DNA from: Streptomyces sp. Act143
GTDB taxonomy: Bacteria > Actinomycetota > Actinomycetes > Streptomycetales > Streptomycetaceae
Reading direction: 5' to 3'
Length of the DNA: 64,000 nt
NCBI RefSeq assembly: GCF_003143935.1
Contig: NZ_QFRX01000001.1
Span: forward strand, 4,991,317-5,055,316
How positions within the stretch are numbered: the first letter of the stretch is position 1; each line of letters starts with the position of its first letter. The notes beneath the pieces were generated by a model. The model did no database searches. It saw nothing but the letters and a program-made list of their open reading frames with translations, and was not told the DNA's origin. Shown in pieces: positions 43,796 to 52,106 of this stretch. A program made the translations under genes and the position numbers.

Positions 43796-46063
43796 ATGAA
43801 CGCGCCGTACGACGGTGACCGCGGCCAGGCCGCGGGCAGCTCGGGTCACCCCGAGGGCCCGCCGCCCGAGCACGGCCAGGTACCGCCGCAGCCCCCCGCG
43901 GACATGTACCTCCAGGACGCCTATGCCCAGGACCCCTACCGGGCGCAGGACCTCTCCGCCCAGGACCCGGTCGCCGAGGCGCTCTACGACCGCGCCGCGC
44001 ATCCCCCGCCGCCTCCGGGCACGTACCAGCCGCAGCAGCCGCTGTACGGCCAGCCCCAGCAGTCCCCGTACGCCCCCGACCCGCACGTGTGGGCCCAGAC
44101 CCCGGCGCCCGAGCCGGACAGCGCGACCCAGTACCTGCCGTACGGCGACGACGCGCGCACCACGCAGTACGTGGGCGTCGACGACCTCGTCACGCACTCC
44201 GCCGAGGAGCGGCACGAGCCGGACGCCTTCGCCCACCTCTTCCGGGACCAGCAGCAGGGCGGCGCACCGCAGCCGTACCAGCCCCCGTCGGTGCCGGCTC
44301 CGTCCCCGGCCCCGGGCCCCGTACCGGGTGCCGAGCCCCCCATGCCGCCGTCCGCGGACAGGACGATGAACCTGGGGACCGCGCCCGTTCCCCCTCCGGC
44401 CTCACCGGCTCCGGCCGCTGCCGCGAAGAAGGGCGGGAAAGCCGCGGGACTGATGAAGTCCAGTGCGGTGATGGCGGCGGGCACGATGGTGTCGCGGCTG
44501 ACGGGGTTCATCCGGTCGGCACTGATCGTGGCGGCGCTGGGCACGGCTTTCCTGGGCGACGCCTTCCAGGTGGCGTACCAGCTGCCGACCATGATCTACA
44601 TTCTCACCGTCGGTGGCGGTCTCAACTCCGTCTTCGTCCCACAGCTCGTGCGTGCCATGAAAGAGGACGACGACGGCGGCGAGGCATTCGCGAACCGACT
44701 GCTGACGCTCGTCATGGTCGCGCTCGCCGCGCTCACGGCCATCGCGATGTTCGCGGCGCCGCTCCTGGTGCGCGCTCTGTCGAACCCTGTCGCGACCAAC
44801 CCCGCCGCGAATGACGTCGCCATCACCTTCAGCCGCTACTTCCTGCCCTCGATCTTTTTCATGGGCATCCACGTGGTGATGGGGCAGGTCCTCAACGCCC
44901 GCGGCAAGTTCGGCGCGATGATGTGGACTCCGGTCCTCAACAACATCGTCATCATCGTGACGCTGGGCATGTTCCTCTGGGTGTACGGCACCGCCGAGCA
45001 CTCCGGCATGGACGTCAACAACATCCCTCCGGAGGGCCAGCGCCTCCTCGGCATCGGCATCCTCCTCGGCCTGGTCGTCCAGGCCCTGGCGATGATCCCG
45101 TACCTGCGCGAGACCGGCTTCAAGCTGAGGCTGCGCTTCGACTGGAAGGGCCATGGCCTCGGCAAGGCGGCCATGCTGGCCAAGTGGACGATCCTGTTCG
45201 TCCTCGCCAACCAGGCGGGCGCCCTCGTCGTCACCCAGCTGGCCACCGCGGCGGTCGCGGACACCAAGATCGCCGGTACCGGCTTCAGCGCCTACGCCAA
45301 CGCCCAGCTCATCTGGGGCCTGCCGCAGGCCATCATCACCGTGTCCCTCATGGCCGCACTGCTTCCCCGCATCTCGCGTTCCGCTGCGGAAGACGACGCC
45401 GGCGCCGTCCGTGACGACATCTCCCAGGGACTGCGCACGACCGCGGTCGCCATCGTGCCCCTCGCCTTCGGGTTCGTCTCCCTCGGCATCCCGATGTGCA
45501 CCCTGATCTTCGGCTCCTCCGGCACCAGCGCCGCCACGAACATGGGCTACATGCTGATGGCCTTCGGTCTCGGCCTGATCCCGTACTCAGTGCAGTACGT
45601 CGTCCTCCGCGCCTTCTACGCATACGAAGACACCCGCACCCCCTTCTACAACACGGTGATCGTGGCGGCCGTCAACGCGATCGCCTCCGCCGCCTGCTAC
45701 TTCGTCCTGCCGGCCCGCTGGGCGGTCGTCGGCATGGCCGCCTCGTACGGCCTGGCCTACGCCATCGGCGTCGGGGTCGCGTGGAACCGACTGCGCAAGA
45801 AGCTCGGCGGTGACCTGGACGGCGCCCGCGTGATGCGGACGTACGCCCGGCTCTGCATCGCCTCGGTACCGGCCGCGATGCTCAGCGGCGCGGCCTGCTA
45901 CGGCATCGGGCACACCCTCGGCCAGGGCGTCATCGGTTCTTTCGCCGCCCTGATCGTCGGCGGAGCGGTCCTGCTCGGGATCTTCTTCGTGGCCGCCCGC
46001 AAGATGCGCATCGAGGAGCTGAACTCCCTGGTCGGCATGGTGCGCGGACGGCTGGGGCGCTGA
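43796..46063 (+). CDS. murJ: Lipid II flippase MurJ
   Basis: MurJ (MviN) flips the peptidoglycan precursor lipid II across the membrane. Here residues 1-215 are a Pro/Gln-rich cytosolic extension. The MurJ domain then starts at AVMAAGTMVSRLTGFIRSAL with about 14 helices and ends in KMRIEELNSLVGMVRGRLGR. The downstream gene encodes a pseudokinase that in mycobacteria is fused to MurJ, so the two proteins probably work together. Confidence 0.95.
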   Translation: MNAPYDGDRGQAAGSSGHPEGPPPEHGQVPPQPPADMYLQDAYAQDPYRAQDLSAQDPVAEALYDRAAHPPPPPGTYQPQQPLYGQPQQSPYAPDPHVWAQTPAPEPDSATQYLPYGDDARTTQYVGVDDLVTHSAEERHEPDAFAHLFRDQQQGGAPQPYQPPSVPAPSPAPGPVPGAEPPMPPSADRTMNLGTAPVPPPASPAPAAAAKKGGKAAGLMKSSAVMAAGTMVSRLTGFIRSALIVAALGTAFLGDAFQVAYQLPTMIYILTVGGGLNSVFVPQLVRAMKEDDDGGEAFANRLLTLVMVALAALTAIAMFAAPLLVRALSNPVATNPAANDVAITFSRYFLPSIFFMGIHVVMGQVLNARGKFGAMMWTPVLNNIVIIVTLGMFLWVYGTAEHSGMDVNNIPPEGQRLLGIGILLGLVVQALAMIPYLRETGFKLRLRFDWKGHGLGKAAMLAKWTILFVLANQAGALVVTQLATAAVADTKIAGTGFSAYANAQLIWGLPQAIITVSLMAALLPRISRSAAEDDAGAVRDDISQGLRTTAVAIVPLAFGFVSLGIPMCTLIFGSSGTSAATNMGYMLMAFGLGLIPYSVQYVVLRAFYAYEDTRTPFYNTVIVAAVNAIASAACYFVLPARWAVVGMAASYGLAYAIGVGVAWNRLRKKLGGDLDGARVMRTYARLCIASVPAAMLSGAACYGIGHTLGQGVIGSFAALIVGGAVLLGIFFVAARKMRIEELNSLVGMVRGRLGR

Positions 46064-46201
46064 TACGGGGGTACGCGCACAACCATCGTCCGCCACCGTG
46101 TGTCGTGCATAGCGGCGGACTGTGGGCACAATTGGGTTCGGCGTCGGACGGCGCGCACGGATGTCGGTCGGCGCGCAACGGATGGGGAGGCAGGAACGAC
46201 G

Positions 46202-47920
46202 GTGGCGGAACGGAGCACGGCTGCCGTCGACGTGGCAGACAACAGCGGTGACGAGCCGCTGACCGCACAGGCGGACCAGTCCACGGCCGACGGGGTGGCC
46301 ACTAACCGGGAGCGGGACACGGACATCGACGAGGCACAGGGGAGTGGCGGGACCGAGGGTCCCGGGAAGGCCTCACCGCCCGAGCTGCACAGCGGACACA
46401 AGCTCGCCAGACGCTACCGGCTCGAGGAGTGCGTCACCCGGCTGGACGGGTTCAGCAGCTGGCGTGCGGTCGATGAGAAGCTCCGCCGCGCCGTCGGTGT
46501 GCACATCCTGCCCGCGGATCACTCGCGGGCCCGCTCCGTGCTGGCCGCGGCCCGTTCCTCCGCACTGCTCGGTGACCCGCGCTTCGTCCAGGTCCTGGAC
46601 GCCGTCGAGGAGAACGACCTCGTCTACGTCGTCCATGAGTGGCTGCCCGACGCCACGGAACTGACCGCGCTCCTGGCCTCCGGGCCGCTGGAGCCGCACG
46701 ACGCCTACCAGATGGCCAGTCAGATCGCCTCCGCCATGGCCGCCGCCCACCGCGAGGGCCTCGCCCACCTGCGCCTCAACCCAAACGCGGTCCTGCGGAC
46801 CTCCACCGGCCAGTGGCGTATCCGCGGCCTCGCCGTGAACGCCGCGCTGCGCGGCATCACGTCCGAGACCCCGCAGCGCACGGACACCGAGGCCATCGGC
46901 GCCCTGCTGTACGCGGGGCTGACCCAGCGCTGGCCGTACGAGAACGACGCCTACGGTCTGTCCGGGCTGCCCAAGGACATCGGGCTGATCCCGCCCGACC
47001 AGGTACGCGCGGGTGTCCACCGGGGACTGTCCGAGCTGTCGATGCGCGCGCTCGCCAACGACGGCGCGACCGCCTCCCGTCACGAGTCCGCGTGCACCAC
47101 GCCGGAGGAGCTGGTGAAGGCGATCGGCGAGATGCCCCGCATCCGCCCGCCGGAGCCGGCGTTCACCGCGCCGCCCGAGTACCAGCGCACGACGTACCAG
47201 CAGGGCACCTACGGCCGCACGGCACCCCACCCGGGCGCCACCCAGCCCCTGCCGCCCCCTCCGCCGCCGTTGCAGAGCCGCACCGGCAAGGCCCTCAAGT
47301 GGGCCGTGTCGGCGTTGCTCATCGCCGCGCTGGGTCTCGGCAGTTGGCAGCTCGCCGATGCCCTCATGGACCAGAGCAACAAGTCCGACGACACCAACCA
47401 GACCCAGACGACGGACGACAACGACAAGAACGGCGACAAGACCAAGCCGGTCAAGACGCTCAGCATCGCGGGCGCCCAGGAGTACGTCGCGAGCGGTGAC
47501 GCTCAGGCTCCGGAGGACGTGAAACTGACGTACGACGGCGACAGCTCCACGTACTGGCGCACCAAGCGCTACAACGAAGGCCCAACGCTCGCCCCGTACA
47601 AGCCGGGTGTGGGCATCGTTTACGACCTCGGTTCCTCGCAGGAGATCTCGACGGCGTCGATAGGGCTTCGGTATCCGGGTGACCACACGACCGTGAAGGT
47701 CTACGCCACCGACTCTCTGTCTCCCTCCACCGGGATCGACGGAATGAAGGAGATCGGAACCGCCACGACGAGCGGCAACTCTCTTACGGTGAAGGCGTCG
47801 AAGTCGGTCAAGACGCAGTACGTCCTGTTGTGGATCACTGCCGTGCCGAACGCACCTTCCGACGGCTACAGCAGCGCTGGCTACAAGCAGGCGGTCACCG
47901 ACGTGACGTTCAAGGGCTGA
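46202..47920 (+). CDS. Membrane pseudokinase with discoidin-like external domain
   Basis: A 572-residue protein from GTG 46202. Residues about 60-330 have a protein-kinase-like fold but key residues are missing. The Gly-rich loop is absent, the VAIK lysine is replaced (VGVHIL), and the HRD and DFG positions read HLRLNPNAV and IRGLAV. A membrane helix lies near 370 (WAVSALLIAALGLGSWQLAD). The external domain, with YDGDSSTYWRTKRY, resembles F5/8 (discoidin) folds. This is the layout of the C-terminal half of mycobacterial MviN. Confidence 0.88.
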   Translation: MAERSTAAVDVADNSGDEPLTAQADQSTADGVATNRERDTDIDEAQGSGGTEGPGKASPPELHSGHKLARRYRLEECVTRLDGFSSWRAVDEKLRRAVGVHILPADHSRARSVLAAARSSALLGDPRFVQVLDAVEENDLVYVVHEWLPDATELTALLASGPLEPHDAYQMASQIASAMAAAHREGLAHLRLNPNAVLRTSTGQWRIRGLAVNAALRGITSETPQRTDTEAIGALLYAGLTQRWPYENDAYGLSGLPKDIGLIPPDQVRAGVHRGLSELSMRALANDGATASRHESACTTPEELVKAIGEMPRIRPPEPAFTAPPEYQRTTYQQGTYGRTAPHPGATQPLPPPPPPLQSRTGKALKWAVSALLIAALGLGSWQLADALMDQSNKSDDTNQTQTTDDNDKNGDKTKPVKTLSIAGAQEYVASGDAQAPEDVKLTYDGDSSTYWRTKRYNEGPTLAPYKPGVGIVYDLGSSQEISTASIGLRYPGDHTTVKVYATDSLSPSTGIDGMKEIGTATTSGNSLTVKASKSVKTQYVLLWITAVPNAPSDGYSSAGYKQAVTDVTFKG

Positions 47921-47949
47921 GCGCACCGCATCCCAGGGGAGGGGGTCCG

Positions 47950-48675
47950 ATGGCAGATGGCACCGCATACGGCGACGCAAGCGATCAGGACCTCCTCGCC
48001 CGCCACGTGGACGGCGATCCCGACGCGTTCGGTGAGCTCGTAAGGCGTCATCGCGACCGGCTCTGGGCCGTGGCGCTCCGTACGCTCGGAGACCGTGAGG
48101 AAGCCGCTGACGCCGTCCAGGACGCCTTGGTCTCCGCCTATCGCGCCGCGCACACCTTCCGCGGCCAGTCCGCCGTCACGACCTGGCTGCACCGCATCAC
48201 GGTGAACGCCTGCCTCGACCGCGCCCGCAAGGCCGCCTCCCGCAAGACGTCTCCGGTCGATGACACCGAGCGCCTGGAGCAGCTCCTGGAGCCGCACGAG
48301 TCGGCCTCGGCGCCGGCGGAACGCAACGATCTGCATCGCCAGCTCCTGGAAGCCCTCGGCACGCTGCCGCCCGATCAGCGGGCCGCTCTGGTCCTGGTGG
48401 ACATGCAGGGATATCCGGTCGCCGAAGCCGCCCGCATGCTCGACGTGCCGACCGGCACGGTGAAGAGCCGCTGCGCCCGCGGCCGGGCCAGACTCCTTCC
48501 TCTCCTCACCCATCTGCGGCCGGAAAAGACCGGTGACAGCAGAGAACCGAGCGGTGGACGGAACCGGGTGCACGGGACATCCGTCCCACCGGCAGCGGGA
48601 TCCCCTGACCCGGGTCCCCACAAGGCAGATCCAGGCGATTCAGCTGCTGTGAAGGGCGGAGGTGGGCGAGCGTGA
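47950..48675 (+). CDS. sigM: ECF sigma factor SigM
   Basis: A 241-residue ECF sigma factor. Region 2 is at DLLARHVDGDPDAFGELVRR to DAVQDALVSAYRAAHTFRG; region 4 is at LGTLPPDQRAALVLVDMQGY and DVPTGTVKSRCARGRARL. About 55 disordered residues follow. The neighbourhood (murJ before, anti-sigma then trxB-trxA after) is that of SigM in mycobacteria. ATG 47950 is chosen. Its stop overlaps the next start by four bases. Confidence 0.93.
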   Translation: MADGTAYGDASDQDLLARHVDGDPDAFGELVRRHRDRLWAVALRTLGDREEAADAVQDALVSAYRAAHTFRGQSAVTTWLHRITVNACLDRARKAASRKTSPVDDTERLEQLLEPHESASAPAERNDLHRQLLEALGTLPPDQRAALVLVDMQGYPVAEAARMLDVPTGTVKSRCARGRARLLPLLTHLRPEKTGDSREPSGGRNRVHGTSVPPAAGSPDPGPHKADPGDSAAVKGGGGRA

Positions 48676-49550
48676 CATCCACGACAGACACGACCGGGCA
48701 CCCGGACGTCGCGGAGATCTCCGACCTCACCGAAGGTCTGCTCACACCCTCCCGCAGCGCGGACGTACGACGGCACCTGGACGCCTGCGAGCTCTGTGCG
48801 GACGTCCACGCCTCGCTGGAGGAGATCCGAGGGCTGCTCGGTTCGCTGCCGGGACCGCCGCGTATGCCCGACGATGTGGCAGGCCGTATCGATGCCGCTC
48901 TCGCCGCGGAAGCTCTGCTCAACGCCACCACCTCTGAGCCCGTCGACCCCGTCGATGCTCCCGCACTCGCCGAAGCGCATGTTTCACGTGAAACATCGCG
49001 GTCGGCAGACCGTCCCGCCGGCCACGCCCGCTCCTCCAGTACGGGCCCGGGCCGCAAGCCTCGCTCCCGCGGCGCACGCCGCAGGATCGCCGTCCTGGGG
49101 ACCGTCTTCACAGTCGCCGCGCTCGGACTCGGCTCAGTGCTGCTGTCGTCCTTCAACGACGGCAAGCCGTCCGACCCGGCCACGCAGGCCGACGCCTTCT
49201 CCGGCAAGAAGGTCGAGACCCAGGTCTCCGAGCTCTTGGCGCAGGGGTCCGGTGAGGGGTCCCGCGCTCCTCGCAGCCTCGGCGCCAACACCGTCCCCGA
49301 GAACCACATCAAGAATCAGCCCGTGCCGCAGGTGCCCTCTTGTGTTCTGCAGGGCATCGGCCGGAACGACGAGGCACTGGCCGCCAAGAAGGGCACTTAC
49401 GACGGCGACACCGCCTACCTCGTGTTGATGCTCAACGCGAAGGACAGCAGCCGTGTCGACGCCTACGTGGTCGACGCCGCCTGTGAGAAGGACCCGTCCT
49501 CCTCCGCGAAGGTTCTGCTGACGCACTCCTACGCGCGGTCCGCGCGCTGA
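48672..49550 (+). CDS. Zinc-type transmembrane anti-sigma factor for SigM
   Basis: The 292-residue protein has an HX3CX2C zinc anti-sigma motif (RRHLDACELCADV, near residue 38), a linker that contains an exact parS in its coding DNA, one membrane helix (IAVLGTVFTVAALGLGSVLL), and an external domain. Translational coupling to sigM through GTGA indicates stoichiometric synthesis and makes SigM its target. Confidence 0.88.
   Translation: MTSTTDTTGHPDVAEISDLTEGLLTPSRSADVRRHLDACELCADVHASLEEIRGLLGSLPGPPRMPDDVAGRIDAALAAEALLNATTSEPVDPVDAPALAEAHVSRETSRSADRPAGHARSSSTGPGRKPRSRGARRRIAVLGTVFTVAALGLGSVLLSSFNDGKPSDPATQADAFSGKKVETQVSELLAQGSGEGSRAPRSLGANTVPENHIKNQPVPQVPSCVLQGIGRNDEALAAKKGTYDGDTAYLVLMLNAKDSSRVDAYVVDAACEKDPSSSAKVLLTHSYARSAR
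48981..48994. other. parS site, exact, inside the anti-sigma gene
   Basis: Exact GTTTCACGTGAAAC encodes the residues HVSRETS of the cytosolic linker between the zinc domain and the membrane helix. Confidence 0.9.
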
Positions 49551-49614
49551 CGCTTCGTCTCTCTGCCGCGTGGTATCTCGTACGGTGGCGGCTCTCCGTG
49601 TGCCCGGACACACC

Positions 49615-49641
49615 GGGAATGCGCGACCCGTAGGATCCGTT
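49615..49641 (+). promoter_or_regulatory. SigR-type promoter of trxBA
   Basis: GGGAAT (49615-49620), an 18-base spacer and GTT (49639-49641) match the SigR consensus GGAAT-N18/19-GTT exactly. In S. coelicolor SigR, controlled by RsrA, drives trxBA under thiol-oxidative stress. Confidence 0.85.
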
Positions 49642-49713
49642 GGGTGGGGTGAGAGTTCTGAGAGGGGCTCCCACCGGTCGTACTGACGCAGTCCAGAGAC
49701 GAGGAATCAAGCC

Positions 49714-50682
49714 GTGAGCGACGTCCGTAACGTGATCATCATCGGCTCCGGGCCCGCCGGCTACACGGCGGCGCTCTACACCGCGCGCGCGTCGCTGAAG
49801 CCGCTGGTGTTCGAGGGCGCCGTCACCGCGGGCGGCGCGCTGATGAACACCACCGAGGTGGAGAACTTCCCCGGCTTCCAGGACGGCATCATGGGCCCCG
49901 AGCTCATGGACAACATGCGCGCCCAGGCCGAGCGCTTCGGCGCCGAGCTCGTCCCGGACGACATCGTCAGCGTCGACCTCACCGGCGAGATCAAGACCGT
50001 CACGGACACAGCCGGCACGGTCCACAAGGCGAAGGCCGTCATCGTCGCCACGGGCTCGCAGCACCGCAAGCTCGGTCTGCCGAACGAGGACGCGCTCTCC
50101 GGCCGCGGTGTCTCGTGGTGCGCCACCTGCGACGGCTTCTTCTTCAAGGACCAGGACATCGCCGTGATCGGTGGCGGCGACACCGCGATGGAGGAGGCCA
50201 CCTTCCTCTCGCGCTTCGCCAAGTCCGTGACGATCGTCCACCGCCGTGACACCCTGCGCGCCTCCAAGGCGATGCAGGAGCGTGCCTTCGCCGACCCGAA
50301 GATCAAGTTCGTGTGGGACAGCGAGGTCGCCGAGATCCAGGGTGACCCGAAGCTGGCCGGCCTGAAGCTGCGCAACCTCAAGACCGGCGAGCTGTCGGAC
50401 CTGGCAGTGACCGGCCTGTTCATCGCGATCGGCCACGACCCTCGCACCGAGCTCTTCAAGGGCCAGCTCGACCTCGACGAGGAGGGCTACCTGAAGGTCG
50501 CCGCGCCCTCCACGCGGACGAACGTGACCGGTGTCTTCGCTGCCGGCGACGTGGTCGACCACACCTACCGTCAGGCGATCACCGCGGCCGGCACCGGCTG
50601 TTCCTCCGCGCTCGACGCCGAGCGTTACCTCGCCGCTCTGGCGGACGAGGAGCAGGCCGAGCCCGAGAAGACCTCTGTCTGA
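49714..50682 (+). CDS. trxB: Thioredoxin-disulfide reductase
   Basis: The 322-residue flavoprotein has the FAD-binding IIGSGPAGYTAALYTARA, the redox pair CATC (SWCATCDGFF, near residue 136) and the NADPH-binding VIGGGDTAMEEATFLSRF. It reduces thioredoxin with NADPH. GTG 49714 follows GAGACGAGG. A SigR-type promoter lies about 70 bases upstream and trxA is 47 bases downstream. Confidence 0.98.
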   Translation: MSDVRNVIIIGSGPAGYTAALYTARASLKPLVFEGAVTAGGALMNTTEVENFPGFQDGIMGPELMDNMRAQAERFGAELVPDDIVSVDLTGEIKTVTDTAGTVHKAKAVIVATGSQHRKLGLPNEDALSGRGVSWCATCDGFFFKDQDIAVIGGGDTAMEEATFLSRFAKSVTIVHRRDTLRASKAMQERAFADPKIKFVWDSEVAEIQGDPKLAGLKLRNLKTGELSDLAVTGLFIAIGHDPRTELFKGQLDLDEEGYLKVAAPSTRTNVTGVFAAGDVVDHTYRQAITAAGTGCSSALDAERYLAALADEEQAEPEKTSV

Positions 50683-50729
50683 TCCCCCTCCCACCCACCA
50701 CCCCACGCACAAGAGTTAAGGAGCCCGCC

Positions 50730-51062
50730 GTGGCCGGCACCCTGAAGAACGTGACCGACGACTCCTTCGAGCAGGACGTCCTCAAGAGCGACAAGCCCGT
50801 CCTGGTGGACTTCTGGGCTGCCTGGTGCGGCCCGTGCCGCCAGATCGCTCCGTCCCTCGAGGCGATCGCCGCCGAGTACGGTGACAAGATCGAGGTCGTG
50901 AAGCTCAACATCGACGAGAACCCGGGTACGGCCGCCAAGTACGGCGTCATGTCCATCCCGACCCTGAACGTCTACCAGGGTGGCGAGGTCGCCAAGACCA
51001 TCGTCGGTGCGAAGCCGAAGGCCGCGATCGTGCGTGACCTTGAGGACTTCATCGCCGAGTGA
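50730..51062 (+). CDS. trxA: Thioredoxin
   Basis: A 110-residue thioredoxin with the active site WCGPC in VDFWAAWCGPCRQIAPSLEA and the cis-Pro in SIPTLNVYQGG. It is the reduced partner of the upstream trxB product and keeps cytosolic thiols reduced. GTG 50730 follows TTAAGGAG. Confidence 0.98.
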   Translation: MAGTLKNVTDDSFEQDVLKSDKPVLVDFWAAWCGPCRQIAPSLEAIAAEYGDKIEVVKLNIDENPGTAAKYGVMSIPTLNVYQGGEVAKTIVGAKPKAAIVRDLEDFIAE

Positions 51063-51091
51063 CGCACTGAGCCATCGAGTCGATGGCACAT

Positions 51092-51105
51092 GTTTCACGT
51101 GAAAC
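51092..51105. other. parS site, exact
   Basis: Exact GTTTCACGTGAAAC just upstream of the trxA terminator; only the first flanking base pair extends the dyad. Confidence 0.9.
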
Positions 51106-51111
51106 ACGACT

Positions 51112-51135
51112 GGGCCGGCCCGAGAGGGCCGGCCC
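51112..51135. terminator. Terminator after trxA
   Basis: Perfect arms GGGCCGGCCC (51112-51121) and GGGCCGGCCC (51126-51135), themselves palindromic, with TT after. It faces the converging acetyltransferase gene. Confidence 0.8.
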
Positions 51136-51144
51136 TTCGTCGTG

Positions 51145-51762
51145 TCATAGCGGGCGCAGGGCGGGTTCCTTCTGCACCGCTCCCAGCAACCGATCCAGCG
51201 CCATCTCCACGTCTTCCTTCCAGGAGAGCGTCGTCCGTAGCTCCAGCCTCAGGCGTGGGTGCAGGGGGTGCGGGCGCACCGTCTTGAAGCCCACCGCCAG
51301 GAGATGATCGGCAGGCAGCACACAGGCAGGTTCCTTCCAGCGGGCGTCCCCGAAGGCCTCGATGGCCTTGAAGCCCCGCCGCAGCAGATCCTTGGCCACC
51401 GTCTGGACCATCACCCGGCCCAGCCCCTGCCCCTGGTACCCCGGCATGATGAACGCCGTCATCAGCTGCACCGCGTCGGAAGAGACAGGGCTCGTGGGAA
51501 ACGCCGTCGAGCGCGGGACGTACGCCGGAGGGGCGTACAGCACGAAGCCCACCGGGACGTCATCGACGTAGACGACGCGCCCGCATGAACCCCAGTCCAG
51601 CAGGACGGCGGAAATCCAGGCCTCCTTCTCCAGGGCCGCTGTGCCGCCTCTTACCGCGGCTTCGCCGCTGACTGGGTCCAGCTCCCAGAAGACGCACGAG
51701 CGGCAGCGCTGGGGAATGTCCTGAAGGTTGTCCAGCGTGAGCGGTACGAGCCGACGCCCCAT
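51145..51762 (-). CDS. GNAT-family N-acetyltransferase
   Basis: A 205-residue protein. The acetyl-CoA motif is FIMPGYQGQGLGRVMVQTVA and the N-terminal FWELDP-type block marks a subfamily common next to parB in actinobacteria. Substrate unknown. ATG 51762 has GAGG about ten bases upstream. A small ORF begins 146 bases before it and overlaps its start. Confidence 0.82.
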   Translation of the reverse strand: MGRRLVPLTLDNLQDIPQRCRSCVFWELDPVSGEAAVRGGTAALEKEAWISAVLLDWGSCGRVVYVDDVPVGFVLYAPPAYVPRSTAFPTSPVSSDAVQLMTAFIMPGYQGQGLGRVMVQTVAKDLLRRGFKAIEAFGDARWKEPACVLPADHLLAVGFKTVRPHPLHPRLRLELRTTLSWKEDVEMALDRLLGAVQKEPALRPL

Positions 51763-51908
51763 GAAGGCTGTTCCTCGCTTCCCTCGCCCGCGGCAACGCG
51801 GGCGGCTGTCAGGGCGCTCCGTTCGCGGAGCAGGCTGCCGACGAAGCCGCCGACCGCGCCCAGTCCCAGACCTGCGCTCACCAGTCCGCTGCGGCTCACC
51901 GTTCGCAT
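51651..51908 (-). CDS. Possible small membrane protein overlapping the acetyltransferase gene
   Basis: An 85-residue frame starts at ATG 51908 behind a strong GGGGAGGAAGG site. Its N-terminus is Gly-rich and hydrophobic (GLVSAGLGLGAVGGFVGSLL). It overlaps the first 112 bases of the acetyltransferase gene in another frame. It could be a real small membrane protein or a translational leader. Confidence 0.4.
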   Translation of the reverse strand: MRTVSRSGLVSAGLGLGAVGGFVGSLLRERSALTAARVAAGEGSEEQPSWGVGSYRSRWTTFRTFPSAAARASSGSWTQSAAKPR

Positions 51909-52006
51909 GACACCTTCCTCCCCTGAAGGGTGCTGCTGGGTGGATGCGCCGTACCCGATCGCATCGTATCCACGATGTGATGGCATCGACACCGCATGAA
52001 AGCAAA

Positions 52007-52046
52007 GAGCGGGCTGTGTCCGGTCCCTGCCGGATGCAGCCCGCTC
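52007..52046 (-). terminator. Terminator of the parAB operon
   Basis: Arms GAGCGGGCTG (52007-52016) and CAGCCCGCTC (52037-52046) with inner TCCGG/CCGGA pairs, located 60 bases after the parB stop. Confidence 0.8.
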
Positions 52047-52106
52047 CGCCGCTGGACACGGCGCCTGTCGTGATCGACCGATGCTTTCGCTCAGCCGACG
52101 GCAGGA

